Notes: a model not told the origin generated them from the letters alone. Counted from the first letter of the stretch, positions 28,786-41,978 are shown. The stretch: 64,000 nt of DNA from Alopecurus myosuroides (GCA_028641055.1 CM054062.1:238672528-238736527), one strand, 5' to 3'. Made by a program: numbers and translations.

Positions 28786-31700
28786 TGTAAGGACCCCAGA
28801 CCGGCAGTCTGAAACCCTACGTATGCATACATTCACGATCCCAGAAAGATCAGTCGTGAACAACATACACAGTTGGCACACAGAAATACATCATCCATTA
28901 CACGAATACATAAAGGTATTACACAAATGATCACATGATCAAGTTGAAAACAACTGCCAAAAGGGCAGGCAACTTAACAAACACAGCGGAAGACAATTAA
29001 AACACAACGTAGTTGAGCCCAAGTCACGCCTTAACCTACAGGCTGCTGACCCGGAGACGATCCTAGTTCGCAAAGCCGTCAACTCCGTACTTCTCTTCAT
29101 AGATCTCCTTCGGAGACTCCTTCTCCAAATCTGATAAGTAGATACCAGGGGCGAAACCATAATGAGTACATTTGAATGTACTCAGCAAGACATCCATCAT
29201 GTCACTTACCAACATGCAAATATGCTTATATGGTGGAATAGGTAGGCTATAAATATGGTTCACTATCAATGGTGTTCATATATGATGACACCACAGTTGC
29301 AGTCAGGTTTATCTGTATCTTCGTTGAAGAAGATACTTCAGAAGAAAAATAATATATAGTTTTATTTCTCTTGTAGATATCACATGTACAAGAGGTTTTG
29401 TAAAGTTTTGTTAAAGAATATTTTCTCTTTGCAAAACTTCTTGGAATCAGTTTCCAGAATTCTTGCTTAGAGTAGAAAAGGTTTTCTTTGCAAAACATTT
29501 TGTTTTGTATAACATCATCTGGCTTTTCATCATCGACGATACCTCCACGGTATAAGTTTCCATTCCTTTCCGAACTTCACAAGTTCAACACTTCCTTTCC
29601 AAAATTTCCTTTTCAAAAACTTCCTCTTTTGAAAACATTGACACAATGCTAGCTACATGGCCATTCAACCGTCCATATCCGAGGACGCGGCTATCTCGAA
29701 ATAGTTTTACTCTGCAGAGGTGTACACATTTCCACCAGATCCAGAATCCGCCATGAAACACCCATGGACTGTCCTCAACCTATGAGAACATCAGATAACT
29801 GATCTCGACTATCCACTCTGTACAAGCTAGCACATGACTATCTCTTCAATTGGGGTTTCCCTCCCTGGCAAGCCATGTCACACACCGCTCAATCAGGAGA
29901 CCCAACTGCTGCATCCGGAGGGAAAATTAATCCCACACTTTAGATGTCCCGTATACTCACTCCTAGCGACATTTCGGTTCGGAGGATCCAATCCCCTATA
30001 GCCTTTGAGATAGCTCACATACTAACCATAACAAGTTTTTAATCAAGCCCCTACCCATATTGGGGTAAAGTGGCAGTACGGTAAAGGTTGTCCAGCGAAG
30101 ACTAGGTTATGTGTCATTTTTGAAAACACCACTTTCTCAAAAATGACCACTTCCACATTCCTCCGGAGAACAAGGATCCGCCTTTTCTCCGGGTTTTTCC
30201 GTAAAGCCTTTGTTTTGTAGAATCACAATTTTAGGGTGTCCACTTAGGGACTAGTATATTTGATGGTAATAAATACCATATGGTGGCTTATGGGCTTGGT
30301 ATCACCAAGTTTAACTATTGGCATGATAGTAACCTATATAACAGTATAGTAATAATATTCCACATCAAAAATAGTTTTGATAATCAAGTTTTTGGTAAAA
30401 CTTCAGAGGTAATACATGCATGATAGATAATGGTAAGTATTGTATCAGCAAGCAATCAGGATGCTTGCCTGGTATCTCTTTGTGTCCCTGGTTGTTGGAG
30501 TGACTGGAACTTGAAACAGAGCTTCACGACACTTCCTTCCTCTTCGTTTTCTAACGCCGTAAAAAGAGAATAAGGGACACACATTCAGAACCAAACAAGA
30601 CAAACAAGGCTACAAGTAATACATACAGCAAGCAATCAAGAAGTACCACCCAAGTTCTCAATTTTTCCCTTAAGAAAAATTGGCATAAAAACTATAGTTG
30701 AAAAGTCTGCTTTTTTCCTAGTGTTTATGTGTGGCCAATTCAAAGATTCTTGGTTAAGAACACCATGGACCAGTGGGGTAAAGCACATGTTACTAGACAG
30801 TAGGGTGTCACATAAAACACATTTTGATGTCTAAAAATTCCCACAACAATCTCTATGGCTAGCACACATAATTTGCTAAAATACTCAAGTGGTGAAAAAG
30901 GCTCATGACAACAAGTCAAGCCTATTTTCCACCATGAGGCAAACATACCAGTGGGTGTTCCACTAGCAAATAGGCTCACCAAGAGGTTAATAAGCCTCTG
31001 GTCACTTTTATAAAAGTGCTCAAAACAAACAATCTAGCATAAAAAACTCCTACTCATACTAGTAGAAAATTTAGGAAAAATACTAGACTAGTTTAGGCTA
31101 CACTAGTTAATTTTATGCACAAGTGTGCAAGCTAGCAGAGGCAAAATACTCCCCTAACCAGTACCATAAATGCTACTGGATTCCACAAAACAACATAAGA
31201 AGCATAGCTAGGAAACAAGGAAAAACTATGCTTAAAATGCTACACATGTGAGGAGATTAATTCCTAGTCATCCAAGTGTTACTCATGCTCTTATGCTACT
31301 TAAGAGGAAACCTATCAGAGGTGAAAACCCTAAGATAATAATGCCACAAGGACATTCCATCCTCTGGTTTTCATACCAAAGATTCATATTTTTCCCCAGG
31401 GGAAAACAAAGACAAAAAGCATACATGAATATTCTAGTATGAAATTTAGACTTTAAGCATTTCTATTTAAATCTATTTCAAACACAAGCACCAAGTATCT
31501 AGAGGTTCTATAACCAAAATAACAGTACCTAAATGGTACTAGTTTCATGAGAATTAATCTAGCAATAAGCCTAAAAAGCATTTAAAGATCTACTCAAAAC
31601 ATATATAAAAGAAACACATCTAGTGTGGGGGAAATAATATTTCCACCAAAAATGCAATGAAACCAGTGGGTGTTCCACTAGCATATCAAAGCATTAAGAG

Positions 31701-34700
31701 GTCACAATGCCTCTGGTCCACTTGCTAAAAATTTAACAAAAGACTAAACAAGCTTCTAGTGCAATAACAATACTAGCAGAAGATAACAGGGTGCTAAAAT
31801 AAGCAAGGTAATGATACTCATGCTATTGTTTTCACACATGTGAAAACTTTAGGTGTCAAGTACTCATAACAACCTTATCAAAAAGCTACTGGACCTATGG
31901 ATACAACCCAAAAATATGTGGTCACAAAACCACAAATGATTATGTCAAAATTCCCCACCTGAGGGAATTTTTCCATAACAAAACTCAGAGTCATGACAAA
32001 GCTAATAGTGCCTTTCTACCAATTCCAATGCAACATAGCAGAGGTGATAACAACACAAACTAAGTACCAACATGGCACTGGATCCAATCAAAAATCCAAG
32101 TGCTTGCACATAATTTCATCACTCAAAAATCCTATGCAAATATTAACTAGAGAATAATCATATGTTAATAACAAAAATCCTATTTCTTCTCCACTCAAGT
32201 CCACACAATCTAACATGATAAAATAGCTAAGTAAACCTTATAAAACAAGTTCACACAACTTATACATGCTAGAAAACAATATTGTAACACAAAAATATAA
32301 TCACAACAATTAATTAGCTAAAAATGCCAAAATGGCAGAAACATGCATTTTAAAGATCTGTCCACCAAATTTTCTAGGATGCTCTAAAAATTAAACCCTT
32401 CTAGTTTTGGAGACTCCTAAACATGTACAAGACCATCCAATTGAGTTTGCATCAAAAATCATTTTTAATTATTTTATAAAAATCACCAAAGTGCTCTCTG
32501 GTGTTTTACCAAATTTCATGCCATTTCAAAAATACAATGAATTTGGAAACGAGGTTAATTGCTCCTGTTAGATAATTTCAAGGGCTTTCCAATGCAATTG
32601 GCCTCACTTCATTTGGGGTTGTGAAATTAAAATGGTGCTCATTTTAGTGTTTCTGGTACTTGTTGCCAAATCATTTTTCATTTCAAAAGTATACATCCAA
32701 AAGTAGATCTACAAGTTGGAGGTGGTTTAGAATTAGTGTATGTACCACTGTGATTTTTGGTTTGGTCAAACTCATCCTTTAAGTTAACTTTTAGGCTCAA
32801 AAGTAAACATGCTCCTTTCTGTAAAGATTTAAAAAGAAAAACAGCAGGGATGGGCCAGATCCACAAACGGGCCGGCGAAAACATTTCTCACCGCGGCATA
32901 TCCCAGCCAACAGCCACTGATCCGCGGGCCAGGCTGTCCACGCGGGCAGCCACGCGGCAGAGCAGGGCCACCTGCCGGTTTGACTTCGTCCGCGCGGGGT
33001 CAAGGAGGCTGGCGTCATGAGGACGTCATCGCGAGGTCACCCGCCGGCGGGAACTGCTCCGGCGAGGCCACAACCGGCGAGTCCGTGCACTATTTCGCGA
33101 AATAAACGCATCTACGGGTTGCACTCGTTGCGGGGAACCAAATGGGCGCTGCCCCGTTTCCAGGGAAGGCCGGAAGAGCGGCGGCGACGGCGTGCGGCGG
33201 CGGATGGACGGTGACCACGGCCGGCGGCGTTCTAGAGGGAGAGGGAGGGGGAAAAACGACGGGGGGAATCCCCTGCTCACCACAACCGTCATGGAGCACC
33301 CGAGGAGGGAGGAGGAAGGTCGTGGGCGCGGCAATGCCTCGCCGGAGTCCGCCGGACCCGCAGCGAGGAGATGGATGGCGCGGGCTCCTCGCGTCGATTC
33401 GGACCGATTCCATCGGCACCGAGGGCAACCACGACACGGCGGAGAGGATGGCGTCCACGGCTGCCGGCGGCGAGCTCCGCAGCGGCCGAATCGACGGCGG
33501 CCACCCACGGCTAGGGTTTCGGTTTGCATTTTTTTGTACAGAAGAGAGAGGAGCTCGAGTGGGGAGAGAGAGGGGGCAGGTAAGAGGCCACATGGGGGGG
33601 TTTTATCTATCTAGGAGTCTTCTACTCGAAGGCAATGGAGCATGGGCTCCCATGGCGTCATCTACAGGAAGAAGAAGATGACCATGTGACTCAGCTTACA
33701 AATTAGTCCCTGGAAAAATTACAAGTAGGTCCTTTGCTCTCTGAAAATGGTTGTTTTCCCTAGTCAAACAAAGTCATAATTTGAAATCCTTTTGCCCAAA
33801 ATTCTTATTAGTTAAGATGCACAACATATGTGAAAATTGGCTCAATTAGATAAACTTCATAATTCAAAGTTGTTCAAATTTGAATTCTGACATAAATGGA
33901 CATTGAATTTATTAACCTACTTAGGAGTTTCCAAAAATGATAATTTTTGGCACACATTCCTTATTTAATGTGTTCCTTATGTGGTAGAAAATTCAAGTCA
34001 TTTAGAGTTACTTCATAGAACAAACTTGTTCAAATTTCAAAAAGGTGCTGTTAAGAAAACAGGGGTTTTTGGCAACTTAAACAATTCAAAAACTTGTGCC
34101 TTTTTGGTTTTCATCCTTATTTATGATATAGAGAATGTGGTATTTATTTCATGGCATTTGGAAAAAGTTTGTAGAACAAACTTGTTCAAAATCCCAATTG
34201 TTGCTGTGGAGAAAAACCATGTTTTCAGGACTTTAATGGATTCAATTTTTGGTCTCCTCTTGTGTGTGTTCCTTATTTGATATAAGGAAGCAATGGTATG
34301 AATTTCAGATCATTTTATGAAAGTTTCCAATAGTAACTTGTTTGAGTTTTCTGTTTCTAGAAATATTAGAATTTCTATTTAATAAAGCACTAGGCTTTTC
34401 TTTATCAATGCTTTGCCAAAATATTTATATGACTAGAGATAGCAAGTCAATGATCTCTAATACCTTTGTTTCTAAGCTTGCAAGGTTGGAAAAACATTTG
34501 ATAATATTTTGGTGAAGCATCTAAGAATGCCTCCTTTTCTGATAATCTTTTAGGGAAATTTTATTTAGTGTTTCCTCTTTCTTAATTTAGAACTTGAAAT
34601 AATATTCAACAGGTATGAAGTATGGGATTCATAAGATAGTTTTTGGAAAAACTCTTTGATCAATATTTACTTTAGAAAATATTGCCAAGGTCATTGGAAC

Positions 34701-34904
34701 AATATGTTGAATATTTTTATCCCTGGAACAATATGTTGAATATTTTTAGTTCACTGCTTTGCTATCCTTTTAAGTTTGCAAGTTTATATAATTAGTTTGT
34801 TTAGTTGCACTTAAACAACCACAAACAAACACAACCAAGGTTTATTAGTAAAGCAATTAGCAAAACAACTGTGTTAACAGGTATTCTAAAATTGGGATGT
34901 GACA
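28786..34904 (-). repeat. 5' LTR of the LARD-like element (right copy)
   Basis: Same length (6119 bp) as the left copy. The only difference I could find is A at 31041 where the left copy has C at 21351. All open frames longer than 60 codons are identical in both copies. Confidence 0.93.
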
Positions 34905-34909
34905 CTAAA

Positions 34910-37635
34910 TGCTAAACGTTGCAAGACGTAAAAGAGTTTCACTTAAATTGTGACACAACCATTTTAGTTCATATTGGAAAGGAAAACATGAAGGAACTCC
35001 ATATTGATAGACTTCCGGAGTCATTTTGTTTTGAATAAATTGACACTTGTGAGACCTCTTCCAAAATATGACTAGAATTCTGTTCATAGGCCAAACTAGA
35101 ATGGACGACTAATTTAATGGAGATTATACATATTGATGTATATAGTCCATTATGTGTAGTCATGTATGGTGGATTAATTTTTCCTTCATAAAATTCTATC
35201 GATGATTTGAGTAGATATGTGAGTATATCTATTTAAAGAGAACGGAGTTTGACTTTTGAATTGGTTCAAATAGTTGTTAATATGAAGTAAAAATCAATGT
35301 AACAAGATAATTAAGTATTTATGATTGGATCATAAAGGATAGTTACAGGTTTAGCAAATCATGTGAGAAGTTGCAGAACTGTTCTACAACTTATACTTCT
35401 CGAATACCCCACATTAGTTTGGAGTATTCAAGAGACAAGATCAAACCTTGTTGGACATGGTAAGATTAATAAAAATGTCATTATAATTTTGTAATTTATA
35501 CATTAGTGATAACCGCTTTTTCACTGAAAAGAGCACCATCATGATCCGTTGAAATTGACAACATATAAGATATGGTTTGGGTAGTGACCCGAATTGTCAT
35601 TTCTTAAGTTTTGGTATGCATAGCATGTGTAAAATGTTTACAACCAAAATAGGATAAATATATGTTTATAAGGTTATCCCAAATAAAACATTGGGTATTT
35701 CTCCTATCACCGAACCAAAAGACAAATGTTGTTTGTCAGAAAGGGTTGATTTCTCGAGAAAGTAGTTCTTGCGAAACAAGTGAGTGGGAGGACAGTACAA
35801 ACTCAACGAGATTAGAGAATCTTTGTTATCATGTCAAGAGTAGCGCAGCACTGGAAGTTGTTCCGGGGTTTCCTACTTTGACTAAGTAGAAGACACTACA
35901 AATGTTGTAGATACTTCAAAGGAGTTTGCGAACTGAACCACAAAAGTCCTAAAACTTTGTACTTAGACCAACTTATGATTTAAGAGTAAAGTGTTGTTTT
36001 GACAACAAAAGGACCTGGACCTTATAAAGGAAGCAAATGATGGCCCTGACTTTGTAAAATTGACTATGAGTCATTATATCCGCCATAGTATCCCTGTATG
36101 AATATCAAGTATGTGACTTGGTAGTCCTTTCGATAGGTTGGATGCCTAACGATAGCAAAAGGGTCTATATAGAAACAAAGACATGGATTTTAACATCCTT
36201 TGAAAGTTGTACTTATCGAAAAGTTGTTTTCGACGAAGTTCAAAGAGTTGACTACTACAAGATTTTGATCTTCCATAGTGATGCTTAGTCTTTGCGGATA
36301 GTTATAGAAAAGTTACATATTATGATATGTAAGTTGAATAACAAAACCAACTCTCCTCTCGAGGAAGTTTGATCAAGGATGTGTACTTGACATAGTGTGA
36401 GAGTTTTGTAAAATTCAAAAGGTTGCTAGAAAGGTATGCACACTTCAATGGTTGAAGTGAGCATAACGAACTTGAAATATTTACCTTAATGAAGTTATCA
36501 AAAGAGTTTGATTGCATCATGAACGATAAAGATGCTTGTAGAATTACGAGAAATTAAGTGGGAGCGTTATGACATATTTCCAATACTTTATGTAGATGAC
36601 ATATGGTTGATTGGAAAATATGTATTTTTAAATTAACACGGTTAAGATTTTCATATTGATGAAAAGCTTAGAAGATATTGGTCATCGATGTCTATAAGAG
36701 ATGGATTGAAGCGCCTGATATGATTGAAGCCAAATTAAATAGATGAAATATTGAAGTAAGTTAATATCGAAATGACAAGAAAGAGTTCTTGTCACATGGA
36801 AAATAATTGAGCAATATTCAAGTGTTTTGACACATGATGAGCATCATTGAAATTGAGATTTATAAGTCATGTTTCCATGCTATGTACACAACCAGATGAG
36901 TCCTATGCTATAAAATGTTATAGCAGGATAATTCATATGATGATTAGACAACAGTGGGAGAGATCCTTTGTCATTTTAGAAACGATAAGGATATGTTTTT
37001 CCTATGTAGTAATGACAAAATGTTAGTTGTAATATGTTACACTAATAGTCTTGTCATCTATTCAAATAATTTTATCTCAATTAAAATATGTAATGAAGGG
37101 TATCACAATAGGCTGGAAGAAAGTTCCATGTTGGATTTAAAAGAGTTTCAAAATTGAGTATTGTGACGGATACTACAACAATGTCTAAGTATATCGTTGT
37201 GTTGACAACAAATAATAAGCGTATTTTGTGTCAAGGAGTTCTTTATTGAACTTGGTGAATTTCCAAGAATGCTGACACTATGAAGCTGCATCTTCACAAT
37301 GTTAGTAACATTAGTTTAACCTGAAGAATTAAGGGCTCACCGGAACTTGGTGAATTTCCAAGAATGCTCACACTACGAAGCTACATTTTTACAATGTTAG
37401 TGACATTGCTTTAAGCTGAGGAATTAAGGTTTTACCGATTGACCAACACAAAGCCATCTCATTAGAGAATGAGTGATGCGTGTAGACACAAAGAAAATGC
37501 AAATACAATAGGAGCTGAACAATTCAAATCTTTTTAATGGTGTTTACCACATGCGAAGCACGGTAATAACACTGGAACGCCATATGTGTTAAGTGCTTAC
37601 AGACTAGATTATTGACTCTAGTGCAAGTGGGAGAC
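34910..37635 (+). pseudogene. Decayed integrase, RT and RNase H region of the Angela-like Copia
   Basis: This continues the Copia after the LARD. Fragments still follow the family order at nucleotide level, for example the integrase-core region around 35125-35240 and the RT region around 35880-36600. Stops and frameshifts are so dense that no domain can be translated. The end, ATTATTGACTCTAGTGCAAG at about 37608 followed by the polypurine tract AGTGGGAGAC (37626-37635), is the family's usual 3' border. Confidence 0.7.
37248..37437 (+). repeat. 95-bp tandem duplication near the 3' end of the Copia interior
   Basis: Two diverged copies, both starting GAACTTGGTGAATTTCCAAG (37248 and 37343) and ending near GAATTAAGG. 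No coding role is visible. Confidence 0.8.
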
Positions 37636-39288
37636 TGAATGGAATATGCCCGAGAGGCAATAATAAAATGGTTATTATCTTATTCCTTGTTTATGATGAA
37701 TGTTTATTTCTCATGCTAGAATTGCATTAACCGGAAATGTTGATACATGTGTGTTTAATAAGCAAACAATGGTTCCTAGTAAAGCCTCTCTTTTAACTAG
37801 CTCGTTGATTAATAGATGATCAAGGTTTCCTGATCATGAACATTGAATGTTGTTAATAACGGGGTCATGTCATTAGAAGAATGATGTGATGAACATATAC
37901 CCAAAAGTGAATATAGCAATGCGATCAAGTCATTAAGTTTACATTGTCATATCAAACATACGAAGTAACTTATTCTTTAGACCATGAGATCATGTCAATC
38001 ACTGATACCGGAAGGGTGCTTTGATGTCATCAAACGTCACACCGTAACAGGGTGACTATAAAGGTGTCGTTAGGTATTCAGAAAGTATTAGTTGAGGATC
38101 ATGAATCAAGAGTGGGATTTGTCCATCCAAAATGACGGAGAGATATACTCTGGGCCCTCTCGGTGATATCACATCAACACCGCTTGCAAGCACGTGATAT
38201 GATCACAAGGATGTTATATCATGGAATGAGAAAAGAGTACTTGTCGGTAACGAGATTGAACAAGGTATGGTTGATACCAATGATCGAATCTCTGACAAGT
38301 AAAATATCGCGAGACAAAGGGAATAGTTCACGACGTTGATGGTTCACACGATCACGAGAGTCATCGTTGAATATATAGGAGTCATCACGAATCTCCAGAT
38401 CCCGCTGTTGATTATTGATCGTAGAGGAGTCTCGATCATGTCTATCTTATTCACGAACCGTAGGGTGACACACTTAAGGTTCGATGACGCGTTTGAGAGG
38501 ATACGGAATATCGAAGAATATTTTGGGCAGCACCGAAATTGTTTCGGGGAAAATTGAAATAGTTCAATGGGTTTTTCATCGAATGGTTGTTAATAGAATT
38601 AACAAATGATCCGAGGCGCTATATGCAAAAGTTTGTTAATAGAATTAAAAATGCTTAAATAAAGAAATAAAAATGTTTTATTTATTTATTAAAGAAAAAC
38701 TTTTGGATTTTCTAAGTGGAGTTTTAAGGGAAAATGAGTGGGTGTGAGTGGAGTGTCCACTCACATGATGAAGGAAGAGGTGGGGGCACACCCATGGGCT
38801 GGCCGCACCCCCCTTGGGCTGCCTCCCCCCTCTCCTATAAATAGAGGGCATGAGCTCCCTCTCTCACACACACTTTCCCACCTCATTTTCTCTCCACCCG
38901 CTGCTCCATTCCATGGTCTCTGGCTTGGCGAAGCCGTGACCGTGGGATTCTGCACCACCACCACGTCGTCATGCTTCTGGAGTTCCGAGGGTTCCTATAC
39001 TTCTGCCTCCCCGCTGGATCGAGGGAACGGAGGTCGTCATCAGCCGTACGTGTGACCGATCACGGAGGCACCGCCGGATTGCGGTGCACATCTTCTCGCT
39101 CTCGGGATCGGTGTGAGTATGACTACGCCAACAACGAGATTTGATCTCGTAACGCTTTGTGTCTTCGAGGGTATGTTCTTCTTAGACTCTCTCTATTCCC
39201 GTTGCACTTCATCTCCTAGATTAGATCTTGGCCTTTCGGGTGTCTCTCGCGTAGGAAATTTTTTGTTTTCTGTGCAACGACCCCTTCA
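37636..39288 (+). repeat. 3' LTR of the Angela-like Copia
   Basis: 1653 bp, starting TGAATGGAATATG (the 5' LTR has TGAAGGG) and ending CCCTTCA. It has TATAAATA at 38836-38843 and about 20 bp near 38790 (GGGCTGGCCGCACCC) that are absent from the 5' LTR. Confidence 0.92.
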
Positions 39289-39293
39289 ATATC

Positions 39294-41228
39294 ATCCCAG
39301 CTGTCTACGGTTCTTGATAGAAGCCCGTTAATGCAATCTCTGACTCCATCCAGTAACATTAGGGGGAGGAATTTTACTGCTTCTAAATATGTCCCTTTGT
39401 TGATCTAGACAGCTGTATAATAGTCCGAGAGCCAGGTATCCGGGTTTGTACTACCGGTATATTTTTGATATGTTGGACCAACTTTGGCGAAGCCAGAATG
39501 TAGAGTTATTCTTCGGATCCTGTCAGTGAAACACTTAGGTCCAAAGTATGGATCATCTCTTTTCGCCTTATCGGTGTGTGCGGAATATCTGTCGGCTGAA
39601 TGGACAGAAGGGGATCTGCTCCTTTCTGTCCCATTGTTGCGCGAATGCGCTCTTCCGGGATTATCCCTGTTTTGTCCGCTATCATGCCCTTTTGAGTGAG
39701 GCGGAGTTCTGATCCTTGGCCTTTCCTTATTCCTAGGGGGAGTACGGGATCTCTCACGTCTGTGAGGAATATCGTGATCTTCCGGCTTTTTAAGCAGTGC
39801 GTCTCGGAGGCGGCATTGCTTTTCCGTCCTTCCGGTTTTGTTCTTCCCGATCACGGGGGTTAATTCCACCTTTCGGCGGATGGGATCCTGTTCTGGATGT
39901 TGCATCCTTGTTATCGGGAATTTTCTTGTCCTTTCTCGGATCTCCTTTCTTCTCCTTTGAATTTCCTGAATCTCTAGGTTCTCCAGGTCCAGGTGCTCCA
40001 GCGGCGCAGGTGGCTGTTTTGCATAGGGCTGAGTCGTCATGCAACTTCTCAGATCTTGCCTGCCCTCGCTGCTGTTGTTGCAATGCTTTTCCTAAGAAGT
40101 CATACACCCCTTGGAGTTTTCCATCATTGGAGTACAGATCATCATTGAGGATGGCGAATGCGGCTTCCGCGTTTTCTGCTGCGGTTTTGTATATAGGTTC
40201 GCCCCTGGCATTGATGTCGTTTACTTGCTTTTGCCAGGCAGGGTTTTGGACCCGATCCTTTGGCTGCAGTACTTTCGGTCTTACGATTCCGGGTAACCTT
40301 GTAAGTTTTATGCCAGATCTATTCTTTCTCTCGTACTCCTCAATTTCTTCCTGCTTCAATTTAATGTCAGCCTGGGTTTGTAGGAGTTTTCCCGAGTTCT
40401 GAATAGATGTTGTTGTTGCCTTTGAAGAGCTTGTCTCCTGGCTTCCATCACTTCAGGGGGTTTGTGGGGTCCCACTGGTGTTTGAAGTAAATCATGTTCG
40501 TCCAGTTCTGACATGGTGGAACAGAGATTTTCTTCGTTTTCTTCTCCGCAGACTTGACTCCGCTTCCTCCTCCTGCTTCCAGGTTTTCGTTGATGGGATC
40601 CACCAGTTTTTTCTTCCGGAGTTTGTACTGGAGTTTCTTGGCAGCCTTTGTTTCTTTTCTTGGAAGATGGACGTTTTTTACCAGGTTCCTCTTCTGTCAA
40701 TTCCTTGACATCGGGATAAATTGGACTGGTTTCACCGTCCTCTCTTTCCTCATCCGGCGGAGGTGTTTGAGGATCTTCCTGACTTTCGGCATCCGTGTTT
40801 TCAGCCGGTTTTGCCATAAGCACTTCATGGAATCCCTCTTGAAAAGATTTGACCTTTGTTTCGAAAGTGTCTTCATCTTCGTCTTCGGAATCGAGCTGGT
40901 CGGATCCGGGTTCCGATTCCAATCTCGCCTCAATGGCAACTAGCACAGAATTTGCCTCCGAGTTCGTCGTCGTATCGACGAATGTCGGATCTTCCACCTC
41001 TATCATGGGATTGTTTTCTTGTGCCTTTTCCACGGGATTGTTTTCGTCCGTGTTTTCAGCGATCTCGGATTGCACCATACCAATAAAGTGCGATCTCATT
41101 GCAGGCATCTCCGAAGAGGCAGCGATTTGAGCCGAATATTGACGATCTGAGCAAAATCCGGCATCATAGTTTTCTTCAACTGGGTATAGGGCGGGTGGGA
41201 TAAATCTACTTCCACCATAGAATCTCAT
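39294..41228 (-). pseudogene. Gypsy gag, N-terminal part
   Basis: On the minus strand an acidic N-terminal region (41228-40356) is followed, after a frame change, by a charged region (40359-39790). Back in the first frame (40040-39405) comes the start of the gag core (FTDRIRRITLHSGF, GSTNPDTWLSDYYTAV). A TAG at 39405 breaks the core; the frame then continues to the Copia insertion at 39293. The two shifts compensate each other. The N-terminal extension before the gag core is about 1.2 kb and has no recognised domain. Confidence 0.8.
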
Positions 41229-41407
41229 TGCTTCTGTAGTTAATCCGACAAAGATGTTTGCAGATCCAATCGTTCCGTGCTGGCATGTACGATCCGTTGC
41301 CGAGGAAGCGCCCGACGTCGTTGTCGAACTCCAAGCTTCCGACAGTTATGGTACTGCCGATTCCGCCGAGTATCCCCGATTGAAACATAACGCCTGATGT
41401 CGTTGGT

Positions 41408-41425
41408 CCCACGGTGGGCGCCAAC
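41408..41425 (-). other. Primer-binding site of the Gypsy element
   Basis: On the minus strand GTTGGCGCCCACCGTGGG follows the 5' LTR. TGGCGCCC... sites are typical of plant Gypsy elements primed by tRNAs other than initiator Met. The same site in copy A is at 891-909. Confidence 0.75.
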
Positions 41426-41973
41426 TGTCGAGACATCATAGTAGGGTTGATAGACGGGGGTGCCATGAGGCCTACGGGTAAAGACGTGGGGGTAACGTGG
41501 TAGTATGACAACCAGGGACACCAAAATCTACCCAGGTTCGGTACGTCGCAACTAGGCGGCGTTCCTACTCCTGCAATCTCACTAAATCAGGGTTGAAGCC
41601 TGAAGTATCCAAAGTACAATGTGAGTTTGGGCTGCTAACTCGGCGAGGATCAACTTCTCGGCAAGTTGGCTTCTAGCTAATTCTCTGTTATCTTTCTTCT
41701 CTTCCGTCTGGCTTTATATAGATAGCCGGGTTAGGGCTTACAGAAAGGAAACCTAGAAGACTACGATAAGTTCTAACTTGGAAGGCAAGAATCCGCCTTC
41801 TACTCCAAGCCGCACCACGTGGGCTGTGGTCCGGGTTCTTCTAGAATCCGGCTTCTGCTCGTAAGCTTACTGGGCCGCCTAATGGACAGTGATCCATTAC
41901 CAATCAGGCCACCCTGGTAATCCGGGTCTTTAGGACAATGCCGGATATACCCCTAATGAGTATATATCCGACA
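41426..41973 (-). repeat. 5' LTR of the Gypsy element
   Basis: 548 bp with intact TGTCGAGACA...TCCGACA ends (plus strand), next to the TSD ACGAA at 41974-41978. It contains TTTATATAG at about 41713, the likely TATA region. Confidence 0.93.
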
Positions 41974-41978
41974 ACGAA

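Larger units (their letters stand above)
19096..34904 (-). mobile_element. LARD-like non-autonomous LTR retrotransposon with 6.1-kb LTRs
   Basis: TSD CTAAA (19091-19095, 34905-34909) bounds two 6119-bp LTRs and a 3571-bp interior, 15.8 kb in all. A primer-binding site beside the right LTR and a polypurine tract beside the left LTR give minus-strand orientation. The interior has no reading frame over about 75 codons and no gag or pol motif. Very long LTRs plus a roughly 3.5-kb non-coding interior is the definition of LARDs (large retrotransposon derivatives) described in barley and other Triticeae. The interior's 3' end, GAATCTCGTCCCCGAGATTC on the plus strand before the polypurine tract, resembles the corresponding part of Del/Tekay-type Gypsy elements, a plausible parent lineage. 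I found one base difference between the LTRs, so insertion was very recent. Confidence 0.9.
15318..39288 (+). mobile_element. Angela/BARE/WIS-like Copia element with decayed interior, host of a nested LARD
   Basis: TSD ATATC (15313-15317, 39289-39293) bounds an element with LTRs of 1626 and 1653 bp and TGAAGGG...CCCTTCA termini. The LTR text (GAATATGCCCGAGAGGCAAT ... CTAGCTCGTT) is a diverged relative of the Angela/BARE LTR, and the leader and interior also follow that family. Without the LARD the interior is about 4.9 kb, near the usual length, but no reading frame longer than about 80 codons survives. The two LTRs differ at roughly 60 positions (about 4%). Confidence 0.9.
5883..41973 (-). 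mobile_element. Gypsy (Ty3-type) LTR retrotransposon, interrupted by a nested Copia
   Basis: Both ends are flanked by ACGAA (5878-5882 and 41974-41978). LTRs of 547 and 548 bp bound an interior that reads gag, protease, RT, RNase H, integrase on the minus strand, which is the Gypsy gene order. The 3' end additionally carries an antisense accessory gene. A 24-kb Copia sits in gag at 15318-39288; without it and its extra TSD the element is about 12.1 kb. By-eye comparison gives roughly 34 differences between its LTRs (about 6%), so it is the oldest layer of the nest. The primer-binding site and the extra ORF recall the Tat-like group (RIRE2, Grande), but this lineage call is from memory. Confidence 0.93.

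Noticed and set aside
19096..34904. Two 6.1-kb direct repeats as a segmental duplication or satellite
   Set aside because: TSD, primer-binding site, polypurine tract and TG...CA ends show they are LTRs of one element.
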